Positions 8,560 to 15,838 of a stretch of DNA of 47,934 nt are shown here, piece by piece; position 1 is the first letter of the stretch; every line of letters starts with the position of its first letter. The position numbers and the translations under genes are program-made. The notes under the pieces were generated by a model. That model did not search any database and was not told the DNA's origin. It saw nothing but the letters and a program-made list of their open reading frames with translations. The stretch covers positions 1-47,934 of the forward strand of contig CALJUR010000101.1 of the NCBI GenBank assembly GCA_937975765.1, written 5' to 3'. The DNA comes from an uncultured Myxococcales bacterium (lineage in GTDB: Bacteria > Myxococcota_A > UBA9042 > DTJE01).

Positions 8560-9546
8560 TCACAGCGGCTCGCCCGCCCACGACACCCCGAACGCGCGCC
8601 GGACGTCTTCCAGCGTCCCGCCCGCGCCCAGCACCAGCCCCATCTTGGCGATCGCCGCCCAGCGCGTGTGCATCCCGCCCGCGATCGCGCCACGCTCGGC
8701 CGCCATCCGGCCCAGTTCGTAGGTATCCAGTTCGACGCCGCCCGACGGGCAGAAACTGCTGACCACGACCGGGATCCCCTGCCCCGCACAGTGGTCCATC
8801 ACCGCCTGCAGGTCCGGCCTCTGCATCGGCAGGTTGCCGGCGCCGTACGCCTCGATCAGCACGCCGCGCGTCGCTGGGGCCGGCAGGTTCCAGCGCATGC
8901 CCGGGAACGGCGCGTAGACCGAGAGGGCCGGCTCGATCCGGTCCCCGATGCCCGCCGGCACGTTCCGATCGAACCTTCCCGCGTGCGGGTTGAACCGCAC
9001 GTGCAGGCCCAGTTCCGCCAGCGGCGGCAGGTTCGGCGAGTCGAACGCCTGGTACCGGTGCACGCTGCGCTTCTCGGTCGCCACGCCGCGCAGCCACTGC
9101 TCGCCGAAGCAGACGCCGACCTCGGCGACGCCCCGCGTGGCCAGCGTCACCGCGTCCACCAGGTTGCCGCGCGCGTCGCTGCGCACGTAGGCCAGCGGCC
9201 GTTGCGACCCGGTCAGCACCACCGGCTTCCCCAGGTCGGCCAGCAGGAAGCCCAGCACCGACGCGGTGTAGGCCATCGTGTCCGTCCCGTGGATCAGCAC
9301 GACGCCGTCGCAACCCGCGCCCTGCTGGCGCACGATGCGCGCCAGGTCCAGGATGTCCTCGGGCTCGACCGTCGCCGAGTCCCTGTTGAACGCGACCGTC
9401 AGTCGCAAGTCCGCGACCTCGGCCAGTTCCGGCACCTGTTCCAGGACCCCGGCCACCGACGGCCCCGGCGACAGCGTCACCGGCGACCCCGTCGGCGCCA
9501 TCCCCAGCGTCCCGCCCGTGTGGACCAGCAGCACCCTCTTGGCCAT
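8560..9546 (-). CDS. ansA: Type I (cytoplasmic) L-asparaginase
   Basis: This protein of 328 residues hydrolyses L-asparagine to aspartate and ammonia. Both catalytic threonine motifs are present: LLVHTGGTLGM near the N-terminus and VVLIHGTDTMAYTAS near residue 90, followed by LGKPVVLTGSQRP. There is no signal peptide, which fits the cytoplasmic type I enzyme. I chose the ATG at 9546; a GTG one codon upstream (9549) overlaps it and shares the same purine-rich site GAGGGAAGG. It is probably the first gene of a two-gene unit with the MFS transporter downstream. Confidence 0.92.
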   Translation of the reverse strand: MAKRVLLVHTGGTLGMAPTGSPVTLSPGPSVAGVLEQVPELAEVADLRLTVAFNRDSATVEPEDILDLARIVRQQGAGCDGVVLIHGTDTMAYTASVLGFLLADLGKPVVLTGSQRPLAYVRSDARGNLVDAVTLATRGVAEVGVCFGEQWLRGVATEKRSVHRYQAFDSPNLPPLAELGLHVRFNPHAGRFDRNVPAGIGDRIEPALSVYAPFPGMRWNLPAPATRGVLIEAYGAGNLPMQRPDLQAVMDHCAGQGIPVVVSSFCPSGGVELDTYELGRMAAERGAIAGGMHTRWAAIAKMGLVLGAGGTLEDVRRAFGVSWAGEPL

Positions 9547-9653
9547 CACGCCTTCCCTCGATCACCGCACCATCCGCACGAATACCACGAAACCCCGGCG
9601 GACGGGGACGACGGGCATCCTGTCCTGCGGTGTACCGGACAGTGCTTCCCGCT

Positions 9654-10889
9654 TCAGGGGATCTCGGCCAGCCGTTCGCCGGACTGCGCGTCGAAGACGT
9701 ACACGGCGTTCGACAGCAGGCCCGTCACGTACAGTTCCTTCCGGCCGGCACGTTCGCCCAGGGCCATGGCGTAAGGGTTCGACGACAAGGGGCACACCGC
9801 GCGGAAGCCCGACGCATCGCCGGACCCCGCGTCGAAGGCGGTGACGTTGTTGTCCCCGCTGTTCAGGACCAGGACGCGATCGCCGTCCACCAGGATGCCG
9901 TTGGGGGTGGTGCCGGTCACGGCGAACTGCGGGTCCACCACCGCCGGTCCGCTCCCCAGGGTCGCCGCGGCCACCCGGCTGGCCAGTCCCAGCAGGACGA
10001 ACAGGTTCGGGGCGCCGCCCTCGCGCCACGCCAGCGCCATCACGCCATCCATGGCCCCCGGGGTCCCCGCGTCGAAGTCCAGGCCCTCGACGGGTGCCCG
10101 CGCCTGCGGATCGATCGCGAACACCCGGTCGCGGTTGAAACTGCCCGCCAGCAACAGGCCACCGGGTCCCGGGGCCATGGCGATCGAGTCCTGGACGTCC
10201 AGGTCCCCCAGGACGACGGGGTTGTCCGGCCCCCGGACCCGTTCCCCCGATGCCAGGTCGACCACGAAGACCGCGGCGGCCGTCCCGCTGGCGATCCAGG
10301 CCTCCCCTCCCTCGAAGGTCAGGGACGACGGGTAGCCCACCAGCGGGTGGGCCGGATCCCGTCCGATCGGGACCACGACGTCCGGGCCGTCCGCATCGGC
10401 CAGCCGGTCCAGCAGGATCCCCGCCAGCGCGCCGTCGGTCAGGGGAAGCACGTTCTCCCCGTCGAAGGTCGTCGTTCCCGAACACAGGACCCAGACCCGG
10501 TCGCCCAGGGTTCGGACCACCTGGGGATTCCGGGCGGGAAGCGGGATCCGGTGGACGACGGTCCGCGCGTCCCGGTCCACGACCGTCAGGAAACCCGTTC
10601 CGTACTCGATCGTCGCTCCACCGTACCCGTAGTGGCTGTTCGCGACGACCAGGAAGTCCCCGGCCACCGCCAGGCCCTCCGGGGTTGCGAAGGCGGCGGC
10701 AGGCAGGGAGGAATCCCCCGTCTCGGTCCGGCCCGTCGCATCGGATGCCTCCTCCCCGGTGTCCGCTTCGGACCCGGGCCCGGGATCGGCCGGATCCGTT
10801 TCCGGGACCGGCTCGCAGGCGGCCGGCATTCCCAGCACGGCCGCCAGCATGATCCCCGCAGCGATCGGACGCCAGCAGGTTGCAGTCAT
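9654..10889 (-). CDS. YncE-like beta-propeller lipoprotein, BtuG-like
   Basis: This 411-residue precursor has a signal ending MPAAC and an acidic Asp/Pro/Thr linker. The rest (about residues 65-411) reads as repeated beta-propeller blades: GLAVAGDFLVVANS, GFLTVVDRDARTVVHRIPL, VWVLCSG, AAVFVVDLASGERV, LVLNSGDNNVTAFDAGSG, and ELYVTGLLSNAVYVFDAQSGERL. Its ATG overlaps the stop of the btuB-like gene (ATGA at 10886-10889), so the two are translationally coupled and lie in the cobalamin-riboswitch operon. In Bacteroides a surface beta-propeller lipoprotein, BtuG, pairs with BtuB to capture B12. By context this protein is a strong analogue, but sequence identity to BtuG was not tested. Confidence 0.8.
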   Translation of the reverse strand: MTATCWRPIAAGIMLAAVLGMPAACEPVPETDPADPGPGSEADTGEEASDATGRTETGDSSLPAAAFATPEGLAVAGDFLVVANSHYGYGGATIEYGTGFLTVVDRDARTVVHRIPLPARNPQVVRTLGDRVWVLCSGTTTFDGENVLPLTDGALAGILLDRLADADGPDVVVPIGRDPAHPLVGYPSSLTFEGGEAWIASGTAAAVFVVDLASGERVRGPDNPVVLGDLDVQDSIAMAPGPGGLLLAGSFNRDRVFAIDPQARAPVEGLDFDAGTPGAMDGVMALAWREGGAPNLFVLLGLASRVAAATLGSGPAVVDPQFAVTGTTPNGILVDGDRVLVLNSGDNNVTAFDAGSGDASGFRAVCPLSSNPYAMALGERAGRKELYVTGLLSNAVYVFDAQSGERLAEIP

Positions 10890-12781
10890 AGGTCCAGCCT
10901 CGTCGTCAGGAAGAAGGACATCCCGGGAAGGGGCCGTTGCAGGTAGTCCACCCCGTCCCTCTTGTCCGTCAGGTTCAACGCATCCAGGCCGATCGACACG
11001 TACTCGTGGAACTGCCATTCCAGGCGGGCGTCCAGCCGGAACCGGGCCTCCTCGGCCAGCGACTCGAAGCGGTCCAGGAAGACCCCGGAACGCCACCCCG
11101 GCATCACCTCCAGGCGGACCGGGCCCACCGTGGCCCCGACCGTCCCGTGGACGACGTGCGCGGGTCGCTGGGGAAACGTCGTCCCGGTGGAGGAGAAGCG
11201 CGCGTCCAGGTAGGTGTACGAGATGCTGGCGTCGAGCCATCGCCAGGTGACGCGCGCCTGGAACTCGCCGCCGCGCAGGACGGCCCCCCCCGAGTTCTCG
11301 GCCCGCACCAGGAACGCCGAGCGCGGCAGGAACAGGATCTGGTTCCGCAGGCGGTTCTCGAAGTAGGTCGCGGCCAGGCCCCACCACTTCCCGTGGCCGA
11401 GTTCGATGCCCGCGTCCCAGGTGAGGGAATCCTCCGGAACCAGGTCGGGGTTGCCCTGCACGAAGCCGGCGTCGAAGTACAGTTCCTCCAGCGTCGGCAG
11501 CCGGAACCCGCGCGAAAGGTTCGCGACCAGGCGCAGCGGTCCCCAGGGGTCCACCCAGGCACCCGCGGCCGGGACGACACGGGCGCCGAACCCCTGGTCC
11601 CATTCCACCCGGGCATCCACCGTGGCGCCGTAGATGTCCGATCGCCCTCCGAAGCGTCCCCCCACGCGTCCCGCCACGCTGGTCCGGGACGGAGATTCCG
11701 GGGGCTGCCCCAGCCGCAACGTGGTCCCCCGATCGTGGCTGGCCGACACGGCGCCCGACAGCGTGAACCAGGGACACAGCAGGCCCTCGGTCCCCGCCTC
11801 GCCCCCGACCCCGTGGGTCACCAGGGTCGCGGCGATCGCCGGTCCCAGCGGGGGCTTCGGATCGTCGTAGGCGAACCCCAGGCGCCGGTAGTAGAGGCGC
11901 GCCCAGGATGCCCCGTCCCGGCCGAACGCCTGCGGCCCTTCCCAGGCCGCCTTCACGACGGCGCGGGTGTTCCACTGCATCGCCGTGGCCGACGGGTACT
12001 GCTCCAGGCCTCCGACCTGCCTCTTCTCCCAGGCGCCCTCCACGGCCAGGTCGACGCGGTGTCTTTCGTCGATCCGTCCGGCCGCCCGGGCCAGTCCCTC
12101 GAAGCCCCAGGTCCCGTTGTGTTCCCGCATCCGTTGCTGGCCGTTGGTGTCCTGGAAGGGAAAGGTGCCGTCCGATCCCTGCGCCCCTCCCGCGACCAGC
12201 ATGCCGACCTCGTTCCTGCCGGCCTTCCAGGTGTGGACGTGGGAGGCCTTCAGGCGACCGGTCAGGAACGAGCCCACCGTCAGGGCCGCGCGCGTCCGCG
12301 TGCCGTCCAGCGGGTCCGGCGTCCGGGCGGCCACCACCCCCCCCACGGCGTCGGTCCCGTGGAAGGCCGACCTCCCCCCCCGCACGAGAGCCAGGGAATC
12401 CAGCGTGACCAGGGACATCCCTGCCAGGTCCGCGCCTCCCATGTACGGCGAGTTCAGCGGCACCCCGTCCAGCGTCGCCAGCGTCGCGGAGGGATCGGAC
12501 CCGCGGACCGCCACCATCGCCGACTGCCCGGGACCGCCCGCGGACAGGACCTGGACCGACGGCAACCGGGCCAGGGGCGCGGCGGGGCCCTCGGGTGCTT
12601 CCAGGTCCTCCGGCTCCACCAGCCGGTCCGTGCGCACCGACGCGGGCGCCTCAGGCTTCGGGGGCGCCGTGGCGGTGACCTCGATCGGGGGCACCTCGAC
12701 GACGTCCTCGGCCCGGGCCGTCGCGCCAACCGCCAGGATCAGCAGCGACAGGCAGGCGGGGAACGCGTGGACAGCCTTCAT
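10886..12781 (-). CDS. btuB: TonB-dependent outer-membrane receptor, probable vitamin B12 transporter
   Basis: This is a 631-residue precursor with an N-terminal signal (LSLLILAVGATARA). A TonB-box-like segment EVPPIEVTAT follows, then a plug domain (about residues 70-150) with LPSVQVLSAGGPGQSAMVAVRG, LDGVPLNSPY and GGRSAFHGTDAVGGVV. A 22-strand-type barrel ends in an Asp-Leu C-terminus (TTRLDL), and the receptor signature SRGFRLPTLEELYFD is present. It belongs to the BtuB-like size class. Cobalamin as the ligand is inferred from the upstream cobalamin riboswitch of the operon. The start ATG overlaps the previous gene's stop (ATGA, 12778-12781), and its own stop overlaps the next start. Confidence 0.92.
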   Translation of the reverse strand: MKAVHAFPACLSLLILAVGATARAEDVVEVPPIEVTATAPPKPEAPASVRTDRLVEPEDLEAPEGPAAPLARLPSVQVLSAGGPGQSAMVAVRGSDPSATLATLDGVPLNSPYMGGADLAGMSLVTLDSLALVRGGRSAFHGTDAVGGVVAARTPDPLDGTRTRAALTVGSFLTGRLKASHVHTWKAGRNEVGMLVAGGAQGSDGTFPFQDTNGQQRMREHNGTWGFEGLARAAGRIDERHRVDLAVEGAWEKRQVGGLEQYPSATAMQWNTRAVVKAAWEGPQAFGRDGASWARLYYRRLGFAYDDPKPPLGPAIAATLVTHGVGGEAGTEGLLCPWFTLSGAVSASHDRGTTLRLGQPPESPSRTSVAGRVGGRFGGRSDIYGATVDARVEWDQGFGARVVPAAGAWVDPWGPLRLVANLSRGFRLPTLEELYFDAGFVQGNPDLVPEDSLTWDAGIELGHGKWWGLAATYFENRLRNQILFLPRSAFLVRAENSGGAVLRGGEFQARVTWRWLDASISYTYLDARFSSTGTTFPQRPAHVVHGTVGATVGPVRLEVMPGWRSGVFLDRFESLAEEARFRLDARLEWQFHEYVSIGLDALNLTDKRDGVDYLQRPLPGMSFFLTTRLDL

Positions 12782-13794
12782 TCCTGCACGTACCTGGCAA
12801 CGACCCCGTCGATGTCGGCCCCGTTGGAAGCGGGGTCCCGCACGAAGGCCGCGCCCGTGTCCGGGTTGAGGACCGTGGGGGCTGCGACCAGCTTGAGGTA
12901 CCGGAACCCCTTCTCGCGGATCGCCTGCCCCTCCCCGCCGTCCAGGGGCATCCCGTCCAGGTCGAACGGGTCCCCCCCGGCCGCCTCGTGATCGAAGGGG
13001 TCGACGGGGTTCGAATCCACGTTGTATTTCACCGGGTAGCGCCCGCCGAACCCCTGCCACGCCTCCGGTTTCGATTGGTACTTCGTCTCGTCTTCCGCGA
13101 CGTAGTCGTGGGGGAACGGGACGAAGGTCACCCCGTCCCGGGACAGCATCACCACGATCTGGTCCAGGAAGAAGGAGCCCGAGCCCGCCCCGACCTCGAA
13201 ACCGTTCTCGAACACCACGAAATCCGCGCCGGGGCCGTTGTGGACCGTCGCGCCTCCCCAGGAGAGCACGAGGTAGTTGTCCACCCCTTCCTGGTATCCC
13301 AGGCTGAATACATCCATGCCCCCGGCGTTCTGCCCGCCGCCACGGACCCCGTTGGCCGCGCGGCTGGCGTCCTGGAACCCGCTGCCGGTGTTTCCGGGCG
13401 CATCCACGACGGTGCCCGCCGTGGCGGGAGCGGGGTCGGGCGACACGGTTTCCCGGGCATCCTCCTCGGACGGGTCCGGGGGCGCGTCGCCGGGGGTCTC
13501 CGGGTCCGGGTCGAGTGCCCCATCCGGGGCCGTGTCACCCGCGCCGACCTCGTCGTCACCGGGGGACGGGTCCCCGTTCCCGCCGTCTGAACCCTCGTCC
13601 GGATCCTGCACATCCGCCCCATCGATGCCGTCCCTCGGCATGACGGCCTCGTCCGGGAGGAGGTCCCCCGGCCCGACATCCGGGGACGCGTCGGGGAGGT
13701 CGCCCGTTTCCCGGGAGGGGCCCCGGGTACCGGACGTCCCGCACCCGAACGCGACGACCCCGCACAGGACCACGCCGATCCAAAGGTGTCTCAT
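12778..13794 (-). CDS. LIC_13355-type surface lipoprotein in B12 operon
   Basis: This is a 338-residue lipoprotein precursor (MRHLWIGVVLCGVVAFGC) with a long Asp/Pro/Gly linker (about 25-120). The C-terminal domain contains QNAGGMDVFSLGYQEG, NYLVLSWGGATVHNGPG, DFVVFENGFEVG and RYLKLVAAP. These resemble the LIC_13355 lipoprotein family, whose members look like beta-sandwich surface proteins of unknown activity. It lies between the first lipoprotein gene (43 bases upstream) and the btuB-like gene (4-base overlap), so it is cotranscribed under the cobalamin riboswitch. A role in B12 capture at the cell surface is inferred only from this operon. Confidence 0.75.
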   Translation of the reverse strand: MRHLWIGVVLCGVVAFGCGTSGTRGPSRETGDLPDASPDVGPGDLLPDEAVMPRDGIDGADVQDPDEGSDGGNGDPSPGDDEVGAGDTAPDGALDPDPETPGDAPPDPSEEDARETVSPDPAPATAGTVVDAPGNTGSGFQDASRAANGVRGGGQNAGGMDVFSLGYQEGVDNYLVLSWGGATVHNGPGADFVVFENGFEVGAGSGSFFLDQIVVMLSRDGVTFVPFPHDYVAEDETKYQSKPEAWQGFGGRYPVKYNVDSNPVDPFDHEAAGGDPFDLDGMPLDGGEGQAIREKGFRYLKLVAAPTVLNPDTGAAFVRDPASNGADIDGVVARYVQE

Positions 13795-13837
13795 GCCGTT
13801 CCCGCCTGTTCGTACCGTGGTATCCGCGACCGTTCCG

Positions 13838-14617
13838 CTAGGGCTGGGCCGGCGTCAACTCGGTCCAGGCGAATCCGCCGCAGCCGCTGGCCGTCGGGTC
13901 CGTGGCGTCCGCCGCCGGGGTGTCCTCGGCCTCCTGCCGCGATGCCGCCGCGTACGCGGTCTGGCAGAAGTACAGCTTCCCCTGGGTCTCGCTCCAGTCC
14001 ATCCGGCTCCACAGGCCCGGGCTGTACGCGTTCGCGGCGTCGTTCTGCGCCACCAGCCAGTTCCCGTCGTTGTCGTACCCCGCGACGTGGAACACGCCCA
14101 TCCCCGCCATCGTCCACGTCTGCGACGTGATCTCGTGCGCGGTGCCCCACCCGTCCGTGTACGACCCCGCGATCTCCAGGGGCGCCACGGGCACTTCGCT
14201 GTCGGGGGCGTCCGGCGTCGTCACGTCCTCTCCCGCGACGTCCTCTCCTGCAACGTCCTCGTCGGTCACATCCTCGTCGGTCACATCCTCGCCGGCGACA
14301 TCGGCGACCGGCACGTCACCCGCCGTGTCCGACGGGTTCGCGTCCTCGCCGGGGTTCTCCGCCTGCGGGAGGTCGTGGGACGACACGTCCTCGCCGCCGG
14401 CATCATCGACCGGCAGTTCCGCGACGCCGGTTTCCACCGCGTCGGCGCCGGTCCCCGGGTCATCCTCGACCGGCAGGTCGCCTGGGCCCGTTTCGGTCAC
14501 CGCATCCCGGGTGTCCGTCGTGGGTTGGGTGTCCGAATCGTCGCAGCCCGGCAGCGCCAGGATCCCCGCCAGGACCAGGATACTCGTGAAACACAGTCGT
14601 CCGGATCGCGTCTTCAT
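13838..14617 (-). CDS. Lipoprotein, first gene of B12-riboswitch operon
   Basis: This 259-residue lipoprotein has a signal ending LALPGC and about 115 residues of acidic linker that includes a tandem pentapeptide-like repeat (GEDVT, DEDVT, DEDVA, GEDVA, GEDVT; DNA about 14216-14300). The C-terminal domain starts at about residue 150 (IAGSYTDGWGTAHEITSQTW) and contains VFHVAGYDNDGNWLVAQND and GKLYFCQTAYAAAS. I recognise no named family. The ATG at 14615-14617 has an excellent GGGAGGG site. The gene follows the minus-strand cobalamin riboswitch directly, so it is presumably repressed by B12. Confidence 0.75.
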   Translation of the reverse strand: MKTRSGRLCFTSILVLAGILALPGCDDSDTQPTTDTRDAVTETGPGDLPVEDDPGTGADAVETGVAELPVDDAGGEDVSSHDLPQAENPGEDANPSDTAGDVPVADVAGEDVTDEDVTDEDVAGEDVAGEDVTTPDAPDSEVPVAPLEIAGSYTDGWGTAHEITSQTWTMAGMGVFHVAGYDNDGNWLVAQNDAANAYSPGLWSRMDWSETQGKLYFCQTAYAAASRQEAEDTPAADATDPTASGCGGFAWTELTPAQP

Positions 14618-14732
14618 GGCTTCCCTCCCCGTCCGGGCAAGGGAACGGCGGACCCCGTCACTGTCGATGGATGTCGTTCGACCAGCGAAGTGTGGGCCGC
14701 ACCGCTTCCTCCCGAAACAGCGTGCATCGGCG

Positions 14733-14877
14733 GACGGAGGCGAGTGTCCTGGCTCCCGGATCATCCTCCCCCAGCCCTTCCCGGCGTCACCCGACGCCAG
14801 TGGATCTGCTGGGTTCGTCCCCGGCTACAGTTGCGGGGGCAGCGCCGGCCTTGCACCGGCTTCCTGCACCTGCCGTC
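14733..14877 (-). promoter_or_regulatory. Cobalamin riboswitch controlling btuB-like operon
   Basis: Read on the minus strand, the RNA contains the conserved core GGAAGCCGGTGCAAGGCCGG followed by CGCTGCCCCCGCAACTGTA, a variable P10/P11 region, and the B12-box-type end GAGCCAGGACACTCGCC. The closing stem P1 pairs GACGG (14873-14877) with CCGTC (14733-14737). It lies between a good promoter (14888-14915) and the first lipoprotein start at 14617. The P1 3' strand is also complementary to the GGACGG/AGG sequence of the ribosome binding site, so translational control is possible, but that pairing is only suggestive. Confidence 0.95.
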
Positions 14878-14887
14878 CAGTCGGCCA

Positions 14888-14915
14888 AGTATCCCGACCG
14901 CGCGACGACTGTCAA
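14888..14915 (-). promoter_or_regulatory. Sigma70-type promoter for B12-uptake operon
   Basis: On the minus strand a consensus TTGACA (14910-14915) precedes GATACT (14888-14893) with a 16-base spacer. The predicted start (about 14881) is immediately before the riboswitch aptamer. Confidence 0.75.
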
Positions 14916-14982
14916 GGAAAATGCACCGCTTGAATCGGGAAGCACGTCGGTTCCGGGACTTCCCGGTTCCGGCGCCGAATAT

Positions 14983-15029
14983 CCACAATATCTTGTTGCC
15001 TGTTTTTCGAATACCGCTATATGTTGATT
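14983..15029 (+). promoter_or_regulatory. nrdD promoter with two NrdR-box-like sites
   Basis: Two 16-bp sequences, CCACAATATCTTGTTG (14983-14998) and CCGCTATATGTTGATT (15014-15029), match the NrdR-box consensus acaCwATATaTwgTgt at about 12 and 11 positions. They start exactly 31 bp apart, about three helical turns, the known spacing of paired NrdR boxes. They overlap a promoter: TTGCCT (14996-15001), 16-base spacer, TATATG (15018-15023). NrdR represses ribonucleotide reductase genes by blocking such promoters. Confidence 0.72.
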
Positions 15030-15030
15030 T

Positions 15031-15221
15031 CCGTGCCGGTGTCCGGGAGTGATCCCGGGCCAAGAGGGAACCCGGTGAAAGTCCGGGGCTGCCCCGCAGC
15101 GGTCAGCGAGAACGACCTCCGCCATACGCACTGGTCCCGTGCGGGACCGGGAAGCGGCGGACAGTAGGAATCCGGCCCCGAGCCGGCCTGCTCGCGAGCC
15201 CGAAGACCTGCCGGCATGCGG
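15031..15221 (+). promoter_or_regulatory. Cobalamin riboswitch controlling nrdD/nrdG
   Basis: The RNA contains GGGAACCCGGTGAAAGTCCGG, cut here into GGGAACCCGGTGAAA and GTCCGG, then GGCTGCCCCGCAGCGGT, and the B12 box GAGCCCGAAGACCTGCC (15197-15213). P1 pairs CCGTGCCGG (15031-15039) with CCGGCATGCGG (15211-15221). It lies directly after the promoter and before the nrdD remnant. Cobalamin riboswitches upstream of B12-independent ribonucleotide reductases are an established arrangement: the anaerobic enzyme is switched off when B12 is available. Confidence 0.95.
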
Positions 15222-15244
15222 CCGAGGCCTCTGCGCCCGGCCGC
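15218..15244 (+). promoter_or_regulatory. Candidate riboswitch expression-platform hairpin
   Basis: GCGGCCG (15218-15224) and CGGCCGC (15238-15244) form a perfect 7-bp stem with a 13-base loop. The left arm overlaps the 3' strand of riboswitch P1, so the two helices are mutually exclusive at GCGG. No T-run follows. The remaining leader to 15370 shows no other feature I can support. Confidence 0.4.
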
Positions 15245-15370
15245 ATCGTCCTGGTCGCCTCGCGGGAGGTGAGGGGTGGAACTGCCGTCCGGCGGCTGTC
15301 CGTTCCAGCACCGTCCATTCCGTCTCCCGCGCCGCGTCGGGGCCGTCTCGAACCGCAGGAGGCGCCGCTC

Positions 15371-15829
15371 ATGTCCGTCCTTCCCGCCCTTCCGGAACCT
15401 GGCCCCCGAACGATCGAACCCGATCTGCACGATCCGTCCTCCTTCCCCCTGTTCCGGACGATCCTCAAGCGGGACGGCTCCCGCGAGGCGTTCGATTCGG
15501 GGCGCATCGAACGTGCCATCGCACTGGCTGGCCGTGCCACGGTCCGCGAATTCGTTCGGTCGGTCTGCGCAGGATACAGTCTGCCGTACTTCACCCTGAT
15601 GCCGACCTTCTCGATCTGCCCGGCGCACGGCTACCTGGCTGGCGAACAGCCCGCGTGCCCGGAATGCGGCGAGGCGACCGAGGTCTACTCCCGCGTCGTC
15701 GGCTACCTCAGGCCGGTGCGCCAATGGAACCGTGGCAAGCAGCAGGAATTCGCGAGGCGTGCCCTTTTGGACGGGCGGCTGGGGAAAGCGACGTCCGGAT
15801 CCGGGGGCCAGCACCACGGGCGGGAATAG
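15371..15829 (+). CDS. nrdD: NrdD remnant: partial ATP-cone fused to glycyl-radical C-terminus
   Basis: This 152-residue protein joins two non-adjacent parts of anaerobic ribonucleoside-triphosphate reductase. Residues 28-54 (FRTILKRDGSREAFDSGRIE) are the first third of an ATP-cone. From about residue 56 the sequence is the NrdD C-terminus: LPYFTLMPTFSICPAHGYLAG, the zinc site CPECG, and EVYSRVVGYLRPVRQWNRGK with the radical glycine at G111. The 10-stranded barrel with its active-site cysteines, some 500 residues, is missing, so it cannot reduce ribonucleotides alone. Reading frame, AGGAGG site (15357-15362) and regulatory leader are intact. Options are a natural in-frame deletion, an assembly collapse, or a spare-part glycyl-radical domain like GrcA for pyruvate formate-lyase. 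Confidence 0.8.
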   Translation: MSVLPALPEPGPRTIEPDLHDPSSFPLFRTILKRDGSREAFDSGRIERAIALAGRATVREFVRSVCAGYSLPYFTLMPTFSICPAHGYLAGEQPACPECGEATEVYSRVVGYLRPVRQWNRGKQQEFARRALLDGRLGKATSGSGGQHHGRE

Positions 15830-15838
15830 GCACGGTCG

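Noticed and set aside
9620..9642. CTGTCC/GGACAG hairpin after the BtuG-like gene as a terminator
   Set aside because: Only 6-bp arms, 11-base loop and no U-tract; too weak to claim.
13000..13040. tRNA-like T-arm (GGGGTTCGAATCCACG)
   Set aside because: No acceptor stem, D-arm or anticodon arm around it, and it lies inside the 12778-13794 coding sequence.
14953..14966. CCGGGA/TCCCGG palindrome between the divergent promoters as an operator
   Set aside because: Short palindromes of G and C are expected often by chance here; no second copy or promoter overlap supports it.
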